From NCBI GenBank assembly GCA_038259365.1, contig JBBSOW010000123.1, positions 1 to 9,278 on the forward strand: a stretch of DNA of 9,278 nucleotides, written 5' to 3'. The notes under the pieces are model-generated. The model did not search any database, was not told the DNA's origin, and saw nothing but the letters and a program-made list of their open reading frames with translations. The stretch is from JBBSOW01 sp038259365 (lineage in GTDB: Bacteria > Actinomycetota > Actinomycetes > Propionibacteriales > Propionibacteriaceae). This document shows, piece after piece, positions 1-9,148 of the stretch (position 1 is its first letter; each line of letters starts with the position of its first letter). A program made the translations under genes and the position numbers.

Positions 1-2392
<2,392 letters not shown>

Positions 2393-2396
<4 letters not shown>

Positions 2397-3544
2397 TCCC
2401 GCTCCCGATCCAAGACCTGGGCTACGCCAGGGCGCTGCGGCCGCTGCTGTTCCTCAGCCACGGCGGGGATCCCGAACGCGTCCACGAGGCCATGATCGCC
2501 GGCCTGGCCCGCATTGCCGCGAACCCGATGTGGCTCGCGGCCGCCGCCAGACTGCTGGGCTCGCCCAGCGAGCCGGTCGAGTTCGCCGGGCTGCGGTTCC
2601 GCGGGCCTGTCGGCCTGGCCGCTGGGATGGACAAGAACGCCGTCGCCGCCAAGGCGTGGGCCGCGATGGGCTTTGGTTTCGTCGAGCTGGGCACCGTGAC
2701 CGCGCTCGCCCAACCGGGAAGCGAGCGACCGCGGTTGTTCCGGCTGCCGGCCTCGGCGGCGCTGATCAACCGCATGGGGTTCAACAATGTCGGCGCCCCA
2801 GCGGTCGCCGCCTCCCTGTCCCGGCAGGGGATCTGGCGGGGCAACAACGCCGCCGGCATCCCCATCGGGTTGTCGCTGGGCAAGTCCAAGGCGGTACCCG
2901 TGGCCGAGGCCGTCGACGACTACGTCGCGTCGATGCGCGCGCTGGCCCCGCACGCCGATTACCTGGCCGTCAACGTCTCCAGCCCCAACACCCCGGGGCT
3001 GCGGGAGCTGCAGGACCGATCGCTGCTGGGCGACCTGTTGGGGGCCATGACGGCGATCGCCGCCGAGCTGGCCGCCGACGACGGCGCCGCACCGTTGCCG
3101 ATCGTGGTGAAGGTGGCGCCGGACCTGACGAACTCCGCCCTCGATGACGTCATCGACGTCTGCGCGGACGCCGGGGCGTCGGGCCTGGTCGCCACCAACA
3201 CCACGCTTTCGCGCGACGGGATCGATGTCGCCGATGCCTCGAGCGCCGACGCGGGTGCCGCCCACGAGGCGGGTGGCCTGTCGGGTGGCCCGCTGCGGGC
3301 CCGGGCCTTGGAGGTCGTGCGCTACCTGAGCTCGAACCAGGACCTCCCGGTGATCGGGGTAGGCGGCATCGCCACCCCCGGCGACGCGCTCGCGATGCTC
3401 GAGGCGGGCGCGAGGACCGTGCAGCTCTACACCGGCTTCGTCTATCGCGGCACCGCGCTCGTCTCGGGCATCAACCGGGCGCACGCCGAGCGGGTGGGCG
3501 AACACGACTCCGCCCAGGGCAATAGGAGGGAAACCGATGTCTGA
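2393..3544 (+). CDS. pyrD: Dihydroorotate dehydrogenase (quinone), class 2
   Basis: This FMN enzyme oxidises dihydroorotate to orotate and passes electrons to membrane quinones, the fourth step of pyrimidine synthesis. The start chosen is GTG 2393, which overlaps the carB stop (GTGA) and gives 383 residues with a normal short N-terminal region (RALRPLLF) before the barrel. Visible motifs are GLAAGMDKN (74-82), NRMGFNN (126-132), NVSSPNTPGLRELQ (from 194), VVKVAPDL, GGLSGGPL and the phosphate-binding GVGGI followed by QLYTGFVYRG. In the NVSSPN motif the catalytic base is Ser197, aligned with Ser175 of E. coli PyrD. Serine rather than cysteine, together with the N-terminal extension, marks the membrane-associated class 2 type. 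The 3' end overlaps pyrF by 8 bp, so the two are probably translationally coupled. The upstream frame stays open far into carB, but that is a GC-rich shadow, not part of the gene. Confidence 0.95.
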
Positions 3545-4388
3545 CCCGAGCAATTTCGGCGCCCGGCTGAGCTCGGCGGTCGCGCGCTCGGGTCGGTTGT
3601 GCGTGGGGATCGACCCCCACCCGAGCATGCTCGCCGCCTGGGGTCTCGCCGCCGACGTCCGCGGGCTGGAAACCTGCGCCCGGACGATGGCGGCGGCCCT
3701 GGCGGGCAGCGTCGCGGTGGCCAAGCCGCAGTCGGCGTTCTTCGAGGCCTTCGGCTCCGCCGGGGTGGCCGTGTTGGAACGGGTTCTCGAGGATCTGCGC
3801 GAGGGCGGCGTGCTCTCCCTGCTCGATGTCAAGCGCGGTGACCTGTCCTCGACCATGGCGGCCTATGCGCACGCCTATCTACACCCGGACTCCCCGCTGC
3901 GCGCGGACGCCATCACGCTGAGCCCCTACCTCGGCTTCGGCTCGCTGACGCCGGCGCTGACGCTCGCCCAGGAGCACGGCCGAGGGGTGTTCGTGTTGGC
4001 CCGAACCAGCAATCCCGAAGGCACGGGCCTGCAGGCCGCCAAGCTGGGGGACCGCTCGGTCGCCCAGGATGTGGTCGAGCAGGCCGCGCGGGCCAACGCC
4101 GCCGCAGGCTCGCGTTCGGCCAGAACAGGTTACGTCGGCCTCGTCGTCGGCGGCACCCACGAGGACCTTGGCGTGGATCTGAGCGGTTTCACCGGCCCGG
4201 TGTTGGTTCCCGGCCTGGGCGCGCAAGGCGCCACACCGGCTGATCTGGCTCGCCGGTTCGCCGGGTATCGAGGAATCCTGCTGCCCACCAGCAGCCGGGC
4301 CATCATGGCGGCGGGTCCCGAGGAGACGAAGGTCCGGGCCGAAGCCGAGCGCCTGCGCGAGGAGCTGGCCGCCGCCGGGCTGGATTAG
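3537..4388 (+). CDS. pyrF: Orotidine 5'-phosphate decarboxylase (type 2)
   Basis: It decarboxylates OMP to UMP, the last step of de novo pyrimidine synthesis, in the cytosol. The ATG at 3537 is preceded by a strong Shine-Dalgarno AGGAGGG (3524-3530) with 6 nt spacing, although the start lies inside the end of pyrD. The protein has 283 residues, typical of the longer type 2 family found in mycobacteria and other actinobacteria. The signature DVKRGDLSST begins at residue 97; Asp97, Lys99 and Asp102 match the catalytic Asp-Lys-x-x-Asp array. Other matches are LCVGIDPHP near the N-terminus, VAKPQSAFFEAFG, DAITLSPYLG, VFVLARTSNPEG and the phosphate-binding VPGLGAQGATPADL, then GILLPTSSRAIM near the C-terminus. 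An 87-bp gap separates it from mihF, so a promoter or mRNA boundary could fall there. Confidence 0.96.
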   Translation: MSDPSNFGARLSSAVARSGRLCVGIDPHPSMLAAWGLAADVRGLETCARTMAAALAGSVAVAKPQSAFFEAFGSAGVAVLERVLEDLREGGVLSLLDVKRGDLSSTMAAYAHAYLHPDSPLRADAITLSPYLGFGSLTPALTLAQEHGRGVFVLARTSNPEGTGLQAAKLGDRSVAQDVVEQAARANAAAGSRSARTGYVGLVVGGTHEDLGVDLSGFTGPVLVPGLGAQGATPADLARRFAGYRGILLPTSSRAIMAAGPEETKVRAEAERLREELAAAGLD

Positions 4389-4465
4389 CCGCCAACATTG
4401 GGTAAGTTGACGCCATACCCCGTGGCGGTGCCCACGCGACCGCACGTGCTCGATCTAGAAGCCCC

Positions 4466-4470
4466 AAGGA
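4466..4470 (+). promoter_or_regulatory. Ribosome binding site that decides the mihF start
   Basis: AAGGA lies 5 nt before the ATG at 4476. The ATG at 4470 overlaps this motif and would leave no spacing, and the in-frame TTG at 4398 has no obvious site before it. This favours the start at 4476. Confidence 0.55.
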
Positions 4471-4475
4471 TGGAC

Positions 4476-4835
4476 ATGCAAACCGACGCACCGGCGAACC
4501 GCAGCCCGCAGCCCGCGAAGCGCGGCACTCCGCCCGCATTGTCTGAGGATCAGCTTCGCAACGCCCGCGAGCGGGCCACCGCGGCCCGCCGCCACCGCGC
4601 CGAGGTGAAGGCGGCCGTCAAGCAGGGACACTCCACGTTGCGCCAGGTAATCGAGCTATCGATGAGCGACGACATCGTCGCGCACATCAAGGTGGTCGAT
4701 CTCCTCAAGTCCTTGCCCCGGGTTGGCCAGGTCAAGGCCCGAAACACCATGGAGAAGTACGACATCGCCGAAAACCGGCGGCTGCGAGGCCTCGGGCCAC
4801 ACCAGATCCACGGCCTGTTGACGGACTTCGAGTGA
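4476..4835 (+). CDS. mihF: Actinobacterial integration host factor (mIHF/sIHF family)
   Basis: A small basic nucleoid-associated protein specific to Actinomycetota; it binds DNA and affects nucleoid shape, phage integration and transcription. It is not homologous to E. coli IHF. From the ATG at 4476 it has 119 residues against about 105 in typical relatives. The extra length is a Pro/Asn-rich N-terminus (MQTDAPANRSPQPAKRG) before the conserved PPALSEDQL. A basic helix (RATAARRHRAEVKAAVKQG) follows. The DNA-binding helix-two-turns-helix region has SLPRVGQVKA at 79-88, MEKYDIAENRRLRGLG and HQIHGLLTDFE. The frame is open back to TTG 4398 (145 residues), but that extension has no family support. 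Its stop overlaps the gmk GTG (GTGA), so gmk translation is probably coupled to it. The pyrF-mihF-gmk-rpoZ order matches other actinobacteria. Confidence 0.93.
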   Translation: MQTDAPANRSPQPAKRGTPPALSEDQLRNARERATAARRHRAEVKAAVKQGHSTLRQVIELSMSDDIVAHIKVVDLLKSLPRVGQVKARNTMEKYDIAENRRLRGLGPHQIHGLLTDFE

Positions 4836-5431
4836 GCAAGCAGGACTCTGTGATGCTCTCCCCGTCCGAACCGGGCAGAGGCCCGGGGCAGGTGTTCGTC
4901 GTTTCGGGCCCCACCGCGGTGGGGAAGGGGACCGTCGTCACCCGGCTGCGCCGTCTGCGCCCCGATGTCGTCATCTCGGTGTCGGCGACCACCCGGCCCG
5001 CGCGCAGGGGCGAGATCGACGGGCTGCACTACTACTTCCTCACCGACGCCGAGTTCGACGAGCTCATCGCAGGAGACGGGCTGTTGGAGTGGGCGGTCGT
5101 ACACGGTCGGTATCGCTACGGGACCCCGCGCGAGCCGGTTCGGCTAGCCGTCGAGGCGGGGCGTCGGGTGGTACTGGAGATCGACCTGCAGGGGGCACGC
5201 CAGGTGCGCGCCTCCATGCCGGAGGCCACCTTTATCTTTCTCGCGCCACCGAGCTGGGACGAACTGGTCAACCGGCTCGTCGGACGCGGCACCGAGAACG
5301 CCGAGGAACGCGAGCGGCGGCTGGTGACGGCGAGGGCGGAGCTGGCCAGCCAGCCGGAGTTCGACCACACCATCGTCAACGGGGAAATAGGCCAAGCCAG
5401 CGATGACTTGGTAGGCTTGCTTGGTCTTTGA
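4832..5431 (+). CDS. gmk: Guanylate kinase
   Basis: It phosphorylates GMP (and dGMP) to GDP with ATP, in the cytosol. The protein has 199 residues, close to the family norm. After a short N-terminal leader comes the P-loop GPTAVGKGT (26-34), with Lys32 and Thr34 in the nucleotide-binding positions. GMP-binding signatures follow: SATTRPARRGEIDGLHYYF, then LLEWAVVHGRYRYGTPREPV. The core strand VVLEIDLQGARQV and the lid FLAPPSWDELVNRL...GRGTENAEERERRL, with conserved arginines, come next. GTG 4832 overlaps the mihF stop; an in-frame ATG at 4853 is a possible alternative, which would remove seven non-conserved residues. The TGA stop (5429-5431) overlaps an in-frame TTG that opens the rpoZ frame. 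Identity is secure; only the start is open. Confidence 0.95.
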   Translation: MSKQDSVMLSPSEPGRGPGQVFVVSGPTAVGKGTVVTRLRRLRPDVVISVSATTRPARRGEIDGLHYYFLTDAEFDELIAGDGLLEWAVVHGRYRYGTPREPVRLAVEAGRRVVLEIDLQGARQVRASMPEATFIFLAPPSWDELVNRLVGRGTENAEERERRLVTARAELASQPEFDHTIVNGEIGQASDDLVGLLGL

Positions 5432-5471
5432 TCGCGCCGGGCATCCTCGCCGGTGCGCCAATACCAAACCT

Positions 5472-5475
5472 AAGG
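5472..5475 (+). promoter_or_regulatory. Ribosome binding site that supports rpoZ start at TTG 5482
   Basis: AAGG lies 6 nt before TTG 5482. The residues upstream of 5482 in the same open frame (IAPGILAGAPIPNLRLI) do not resemble any omega subunit, so this site supports the shorter protein. Confidence 0.55.
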
Positions 5476-5481
5476 CTAATT

Positions 5482-5844
5482 TTGTCTAACAACACCGTGT
5501 CGGGAATCCAGACGGGCCCCGGGGGAATCACCAACCCTCCGATCGATGAGCTGCTCACCCAGGTCGATTCGAAGTACCAGTTGGTGTTGTTCGCCGCCAA
5601 GCGCGCACGCCAGATCAACGCCTACTACTCCCAACTGGGCGAGGGCCTGCTGGAGAACGTGGGCCCGCTGGTTGAGACCGCGGTCCAGGAGAAGCCGCTG
5701 TCCATCGCTTTGCGCGAGGTCAACGCCGGCGTCCTGCAGATGCACGAGATCGACCCCGACGCCGCACCGGCCCCCGGTGAGGACATCGACGGCTTCGGCC
5801 AGAGCTTCGAGGGTCTGGGCGACGACGGCAACACCATCGCCTGA
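5482..5844 (+). CDS. rpoZ: RNA polymerase omega subunit
   Basis: This small subunit helps fold and hold beta' in RNA polymerase. From TTG 5482 it has 120 residues. The actinobacterial omega signature is complete: GITNPPIDELL, then SKYQLVLFAAKRARQINAYY, QLGEGLLENVGPLVE, and EKPLSIALREVNAG. After the conserved core comes an unusual tail of about 32 residues (5746-5841), rich in Asp, Glu, Gly and Pro and without Lys or Arg. The Mycobacterium and Streptomyces proteins I recall end soon after the core. The frame is open back to TTG 5428, overlapping the gmk stop; that start would add 18 residues of non-family sequence and is less likely. A GTG at 5497 is another option. The gmk-rpoZ-coaBC order is conserved in actinobacteria. 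Confidence 0.94.
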   Translation: MSNNTVSGIQTGPGGITNPPIDELLTQVDSKYQLVLFAAKRARQINAYYSQLGEGLLENVGPLVETAVQEKPLSIALREVNAGVLQMHEIDPDAAPAPGEDIDGFGQSFEGLGDDGNTIA

Positions 5845-5890
5845 TCGCGTCGTTGTCTAGATCTGTGTCGATAGACGCCGAGGGCATCGG

Positions 5891-7183
5891 GTGAGCAACG
5901 TCGTGCTGGGGGTCGCCGGCGGCATCGCCGCCTACAAGGCCTGCGAGGTCCTGCGGCGGCTACGCGCGTCCGAGCACGAGGTTCGCGTCGTGCCCACCGA
6001 GGCTGCCCTGTCCTTCGTCGGTACAACCACGTGGGAGGCGTTGTCTGGACAGCCGGTCTTCACCGACGTCTGGACCGAGGCCGAGCACGTCCCCCACGTC
6101 GCCATCGGCCAACGCGCCGATCTCGTCGTGATCGCCCCGGCGACCGCGGACCTGTTGGCCCGGGCGGCCGCCGGGCGCGCCGACGACCTGTTGACCAACG
6201 TGCTGCTCACCGCCTCCTGTCCGGTGCTGATGTGCCCCGCCATGCACACCGAGATGTGGGAACACGCGGCGACCCGGGCCTCGGTGGCGACGTTGCGCTC
6301 GCGCGGAGTCGTCGTCCTCGATCCGGCGCGAGGGCGCCTGACCGGAGCCGATTCGGGACCCGGTCGGCTGCCCGAAGCGGCCGAGATCGCCGACGTGGGC
6401 GCGCTGCTGCTCGCCGAGCCGGCTCTGGCCCGAGCCGCCAGCCGGCAGGATCTCCAGGGCAGGTCGGTACTCGTCAGCGCCGGTGGCACCCGCGAGCATC
6501 TCGATCCCGTGCGCTTTCTCGGAAACTCCTCCTCGGGGCTGATGGGCATCGCGCTGGCCCGCGCGGCACGACTGCGGGGCGCCCAGGTGAGCCTCGTGCT
6601 GGCCCACGTCGAGCATCCGCCGCCGAGCGGGGTTGACGTCGTCATGGTCAGATCCGCCCGCGAACTGCACGAGGCCATGACGCGCCTGGCGCCCGAGTTC
6701 GACGCGGTGATCATGGCCGCGGCGGTCGCCGATTACGCCCCGGCGTCGGTGTCGCCGGGCAAGCTGTCGAAACAATCCACCGATGGGCTCGCTCTCGAGC
6801 TGGTGCAGACCACCGACGTGCTGGCTGGCCTCGTCGAGAGCAGGCGCCCGGGTCAGCTGATCGTGGGTTTCGCCGCCGAGACCGCCGAGGACGAGACCGA
6901 GCTGTTGGCGCTCGGACGGGCCAAGCTGGCCCGTAAGGGCTGCGATCTGCTCGTGGTCAACGACGTCAGAGGCGGCGCGCTGTTCGGCTCACAAGACACA
7001 GCCGTGTACGTCCTCGACGCGGCCGAGCCCGCTCGGCCGGTCTCGCACCACGGTTCCAAGGCGGTCGTGGCTCAGCACATCGTCAGCGAGCTTGAGACGC
7101 TGTGGATCTCGGCCGCGGACAGGCAAGACTGGGGAGGCTCGAATCCACCGAGCTGGACCGCGTCTGCGCGCCACGCCCAGTAA
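5891..7183 (+). CDS. coaBC: Bifunctional phosphopantothenoylcysteine decarboxylase / phosphopantothenate-cysteine ligase
   Basis: This two-domain enzyme (also called Dfp) makes 4'-phosphopantetheine for coenzyme A: CoaB joins 4'-phosphopantothenate to cysteine using CTP, then CoaC decarboxylates the product with FMN. GTG 5891 follows GAGGG (5880-5884) by 6 nt; length is 430 residues. The N-terminal CoaC flavoprotein has GVAGGIAAYKACEVLR, catalytic His69 before ADLVVIAPATADLLAR, and CPAMHTEMW (115-123). The substrate flap reads LTGADSGPGRLPE. The CoaB domain starts near 190: SAGGTREHLDPVRFLGNSSSG (Asn212, matching E. coli Asn210), AAAVADYAP, Lys291 in KLSKQ (matching E. coli Lys289), and VGFAAET. 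The flap lacks the Ala-Cys-Gly of E. coli, and PxMN is replaced by PAMH. I recall both changes in other actinobacterial CoaBC. The C-terminal ~20 residues (from about DRQDWGG) look like a non-conserved extension. Confidence 0.95.
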   Translation: MSNVVLGVAGGIAAYKACEVLRRLRASEHEVRVVPTEAALSFVGTTTWEALSGQPVFTDVWTEAEHVPHVAIGQRADLVVIAPATADLLARAAAGRADDLLTNVLLTASCPVLMCPAMHTEMWEHAATRASVATLRSRGVVVLDPARGRLTGADSGPGRLPEAAEIADVGALLLAEPALARAASRQDLQGRSVLVSAGGTREHLDPVRFLGNSSSGLMGIALARAARLRGAQVSLVLAHVEHPPPSGVDVVMVRSARELHEAMTRLAPEFDAVIMAAAVADYAPASVSPGKLSKQSTDGLALELVQTTDVLAGLVESRRPGQLIVGFAAETAEDETELLALGRAKLARKGCDLLVVNDVRGGALFGSQDTAVYVLDAAEPARPVSHHGSKAVVAQHIVSELETLWISAADRQDWGGSNPPSWTASARHAQ

Positions 7184-7271
7184 CACTCGATAGGTCCAGT
7201 AGCACCCGATAGCACGTCAACCCTGCCACGGCCCCGGGTAACCCGGCGGCCCGGCGAGATAGGAGCCCCCG
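7184..7271 (+). promoter_or_regulatory. coaBC-metK gap with direct repeat, short hairpin and metK ribosome binding site
   Basis: This 88-bp gap holds a near-identical 10-bp pair, cactcgatag (7184-7193) and cacccgatag (7203-7212), with starts 19 bp apart. Further on is a perfect 5-bp inverted repeat CCGGG-TAA-CCCGG (7234-7246), without a T-run after it. AGGAG (7261-7265) sits 6 nt before the metK ATG. I see no S-adenosylmethionine riboswitch core and no convincing -35/-10 pair. The role of the repeat and hairpin is unknown; only the ribosome binding site is well supported. Confidence 0.35.
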
Positions 7272-8465
7272 ATGACCCGCAGGCTGTTCACCTCCGAATC
7301 GGTGACCGAGGGACATCCGGACAAGATCGCCGATCAGATCAGCGACGCGATCCTCGATGAGCTGCTCCGCCAGGATCGGTACTCCCGCGTCGCCGTGGAG
7401 ACGATGGTCACGACCGGACTCGTCATGGTGGCCGGTGAGGTCACCACCGAGGCCTACGCCGACATCCGCAACATCGTGCGGGAGAAGATCTTGGCCATCG
7501 GCTACGACTCCTCGGCCAAGGGCTTCGACGGTAACTCCTGTGGAGTCTCCATCGCCATCGGTTCGCAATCTCCCGACATCGCCCAAGGCGTCGACTCGGC
7601 CTACGAGAACCGGGCCGGAGACTCCGAGGACGCCTACGACCGTCAGGGCGCGGGCGATCAGGGGCTGATGTTCGGCTATGCCTGCAACGAGACCCCGACG
7701 CTGATGCCGCTGCCGATCGATCTGGCTCACCGGCTCAGCGAGCGGTTGACGCAGGTGCGCAAGGACGCCACGATGGCCTACCTGCGCCCCGACGGCAAGA
7801 CCCAGGTGACGGTGGAATACCGGGACGGCGTGCCGGTCGGGTTGGACACCGTGGTGCTCTCGACCCAACACGCCGCCGACATCCACCTGGCGAACCTGCT
7901 CACTCCCGACGTGCAGCGCCACATCATCGACCCGGTCTTGGAGCGCTACGACCTCGCTCACGAAGACGTGCGGTTGCTGGTCAACCCGACGGGGCAGTTC
8001 GTCATCGGTGGGCCCATGGGCGACGCGGGGCTGACGGGCCGCAAGATCATCGTCGACACCTACGGCGGCGCCGCCCGCCACGGTGGTGGGGCGATGTCGG
8101 GCAAGGATCCCTCCAAGGTGGACCGCTCGGCCTCCTACGCCATGCGTTGGGTCGCCAAGAACGTCGTCGCCGCCGGACTCGCGGACAAGTGCGAGGTCCA
8201 GGTGGCGTACGCCATCGGCAAGGCCCACCCGGTCGGGTTCTACCTGGACTGCTTCGGCACCGAGAAGGTGCCGACAACGCAGATCGAGGACGCGGTCCTG
8301 GCCACGTTCGACCTGCGTCCGGGCGCCATCGTCCACGACCTGGACCTACTGCGGCCCATCTACGCCCAAACCGCCGCCTACGGCCACTTCGGGCGCGAAC
8401 TGCCCGACCTGACCTGGGAGCGCACCGACCGCGCCGACGCACTGGCCAACGCGGTCAAGGGCTAG
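7272..8465 (+). CDS. metK: S-adenosylmethionine synthetase (methionine adenosyltransferase)
   Basis: It makes S-adenosylmethionine from methionine and ATP, releasing phosphate and pyrophosphate; it acts as a cytosolic tetramer. The length of 397 residues is normal. ATG 7272 follows AGGAG by 6 nt. Domains and motifs in order: SESVTEGHPDKIADQISDAI, with His15, Asp17 and Lys18 at the ATP site; GAGDQGLMFGYA (126-137) with Asp129; FVIGGPMGDAGLTGRKIIVD; and the phosphate loop GGGAMSGKDPSKVDRSA from 271, with Lys278 and Asp279. The C-terminal part has VAKNVVAAGLADKCEVQVAYAIG and PVGFYLDCFGT. At residue 275 Met replaces the Phe of the usual GGGAFSGKD signature; all charged catalytic residues are kept, so activity is expected. 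It ends the plus-strand cluster, 54 bp from a convergent gene. Closest relatives by synteny would have priA next, which is absent. Confidence 0.97.
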   Translation: MTRRLFTSESVTEGHPDKIADQISDAILDELLRQDRYSRVAVETMVTTGLVMVAGEVTTEAYADIRNIVREKILAIGYDSSAKGFDGNSCGVSIAIGSQSPDIAQGVDSAYENRAGDSEDAYDRQGAGDQGLMFGYACNETPTLMPLPIDLAHRLSERLTQVRKDATMAYLRPDGKTQVTVEYRDGVPVGLDTVVLSTQHAADIHLANLLTPDVQRHIIDPVLERYDLAHEDVRLLVNPTGQFVIGGPMGDAGLTGRKIIVDTYGGAARHGGGAMSGKDPSKVDRSASYAMRWVAKNVVAAGLADKCEVQVAYAIGKAHPVGFYLDCFGTEKVPTTQIEDAVLATFDLRPGAIVHDLDLLRPIYAQTAAYGHFGRELPDLTWERTDRADALANAVKG

Positions 8466-8519
8466 CCTGGCGGGCTTGGCCGTGCCTTGGCCCAAACCGA
8501 ACTGGCCCCCGCTGAGGCG

Positions 8520-9137
8520 TTAATCGCGCACGAGTAGGTGGTCGAGGGCTTCCCATGGGTGGTCGATCTCGTGGCCGTGGCTGAACAGTATCCGTGCGCC
8601 GCGCCGTTCTAGGAGGCGGTGCAATGACGTCTCGGCTTGGGCGGCATCGGAGGTGAACCGAGCAGGCGCCCTCACCAACTCCCCCTCGACGACGCCGAGG
8701 CTATCGCCGACGAGTAGTAGCTCGCGGGCCTCGTCGAACAGGCTCAGGTGTCCTGGGGTGTGACCCGGTGTCGCGATCGCCCTGAGACCCCCGACGATCT
8801 CACCATCGGTCAGCGGTCCAGCGCCGTCGATCCCCTCGAGGGGGTTCGCCAAGACGACGGCCCTCGGCGCCGATTCTCGAGCGTGGCCAAGGGCTCCGAT
8901 GTGGTCGGGGTGGCCGTGGGTAAGCACGATATGCGACACGTCGGGCCAGTCGGCCCCGGCGTTCCCGAGGGCCGCATCGATCGCTCTCCCGGTCCCCTCC
9001 AAGCCGGTGTCGACGAGGACAAGCCCCGAGTCGTGCGGAACCAGAAAGGCGCTGACGCTCATGGTGAGCGGCTCCGGCCCCAGGACACCGGCGGGGATGT
9101 GCTCTTCCATGGCGATGCTGACAATGCCGTTCGACAC
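8520..9137 (-). CDS. MBL-fold metallohydrolase, substrate unknown
   Basis: A stand-alone metallo-beta-lactamase-fold hydrolase of 205 residues. The metal ligand set is complete: His74, His76, Asp78 and His79 in THGHPDHIG; His126 in GHTPGHLSL; Asp145 in VGDSLG; and His188 in FSHGHE. This predicts a dinuclear (probably zinc or iron/zinc) hydrolase related to glyoxalase II and lactonases, but the sequence does not fix the substrate. No signal peptide or membrane segment is evident, so a cytosolic location is inferred. The start is GTG 9137, with GAGG (9145-9148) 7 nt upstream overlapping the stop of the preceding gene; an in-frame ATG at residue 10 is an alternative. The 9-bp gap to the upstream gene implies one transcript. 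It converges on metK and takes the place where priA is usual. Hydrolase fold is certain; a specific name is not justified. Confidence 0.9.
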   Translation of the reverse strand: MSNGIVSIAMEEHIPAGVLGPEPLTMSVSAFLVPHDSGLVLVDTGLEGTGRAIDAALGNAGADWPDVSHIVLTHGHPDHIGALGHARESAPRAVVLANPLEGIDGAGPLTDGEIVGGLRAIATPGHTPGHLSLFDEARELLLVGDSLGVVEGELVRAPARFTSDAAQAETSLHRLLERRGARILFSHGHEIDHPWEALDHLLVRD

Positions 9138-9144
9138 GAGGCGA

Positions 9145-9148
9145 CCTC
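9145..9148 (-). promoter_or_regulatory. Ribosome binding site of the MBL-fold hydrolase, overlapping upstream stop
   Basis: GAGG on the minus strand lies 7 nt before GTG 9137 and overlaps the TGA of the upstream gene (9147-9149). This supports the GTG start and suggests translational coupling of the pair. Confidence 0.5.

Noticed and set aside
4407..4460. TTGACG (4407-4412) as a -35 box for mihF
   Set aside because: No TAnnnT-like -10 lies 16-19 bp downstream; a separate mihF promoter is plausible but not shown by the sequence.
5855..5876. GTCTA...TAGAC inverted repeat between rpoZ and coaBC
   Set aside because: A 5-bp stem with a 12-nt loop and no T-run is too weak to call a terminator or operator.
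7184..7271. S-adenosylmethionine riboswitch upstream of metK
   Set aside because: The gap is only 88 bp and shows no conserved multi-stem core of the SAM-I or SAM-IV types.
8476..8495. Bulged hairpin TTGGCC/GGCCCAA between convergent metK and the MBL gene as a bidirectional terminator
   Set aside because: The stem needs a bulged C and has no T-tract on either strand; position fits but structure is poor.
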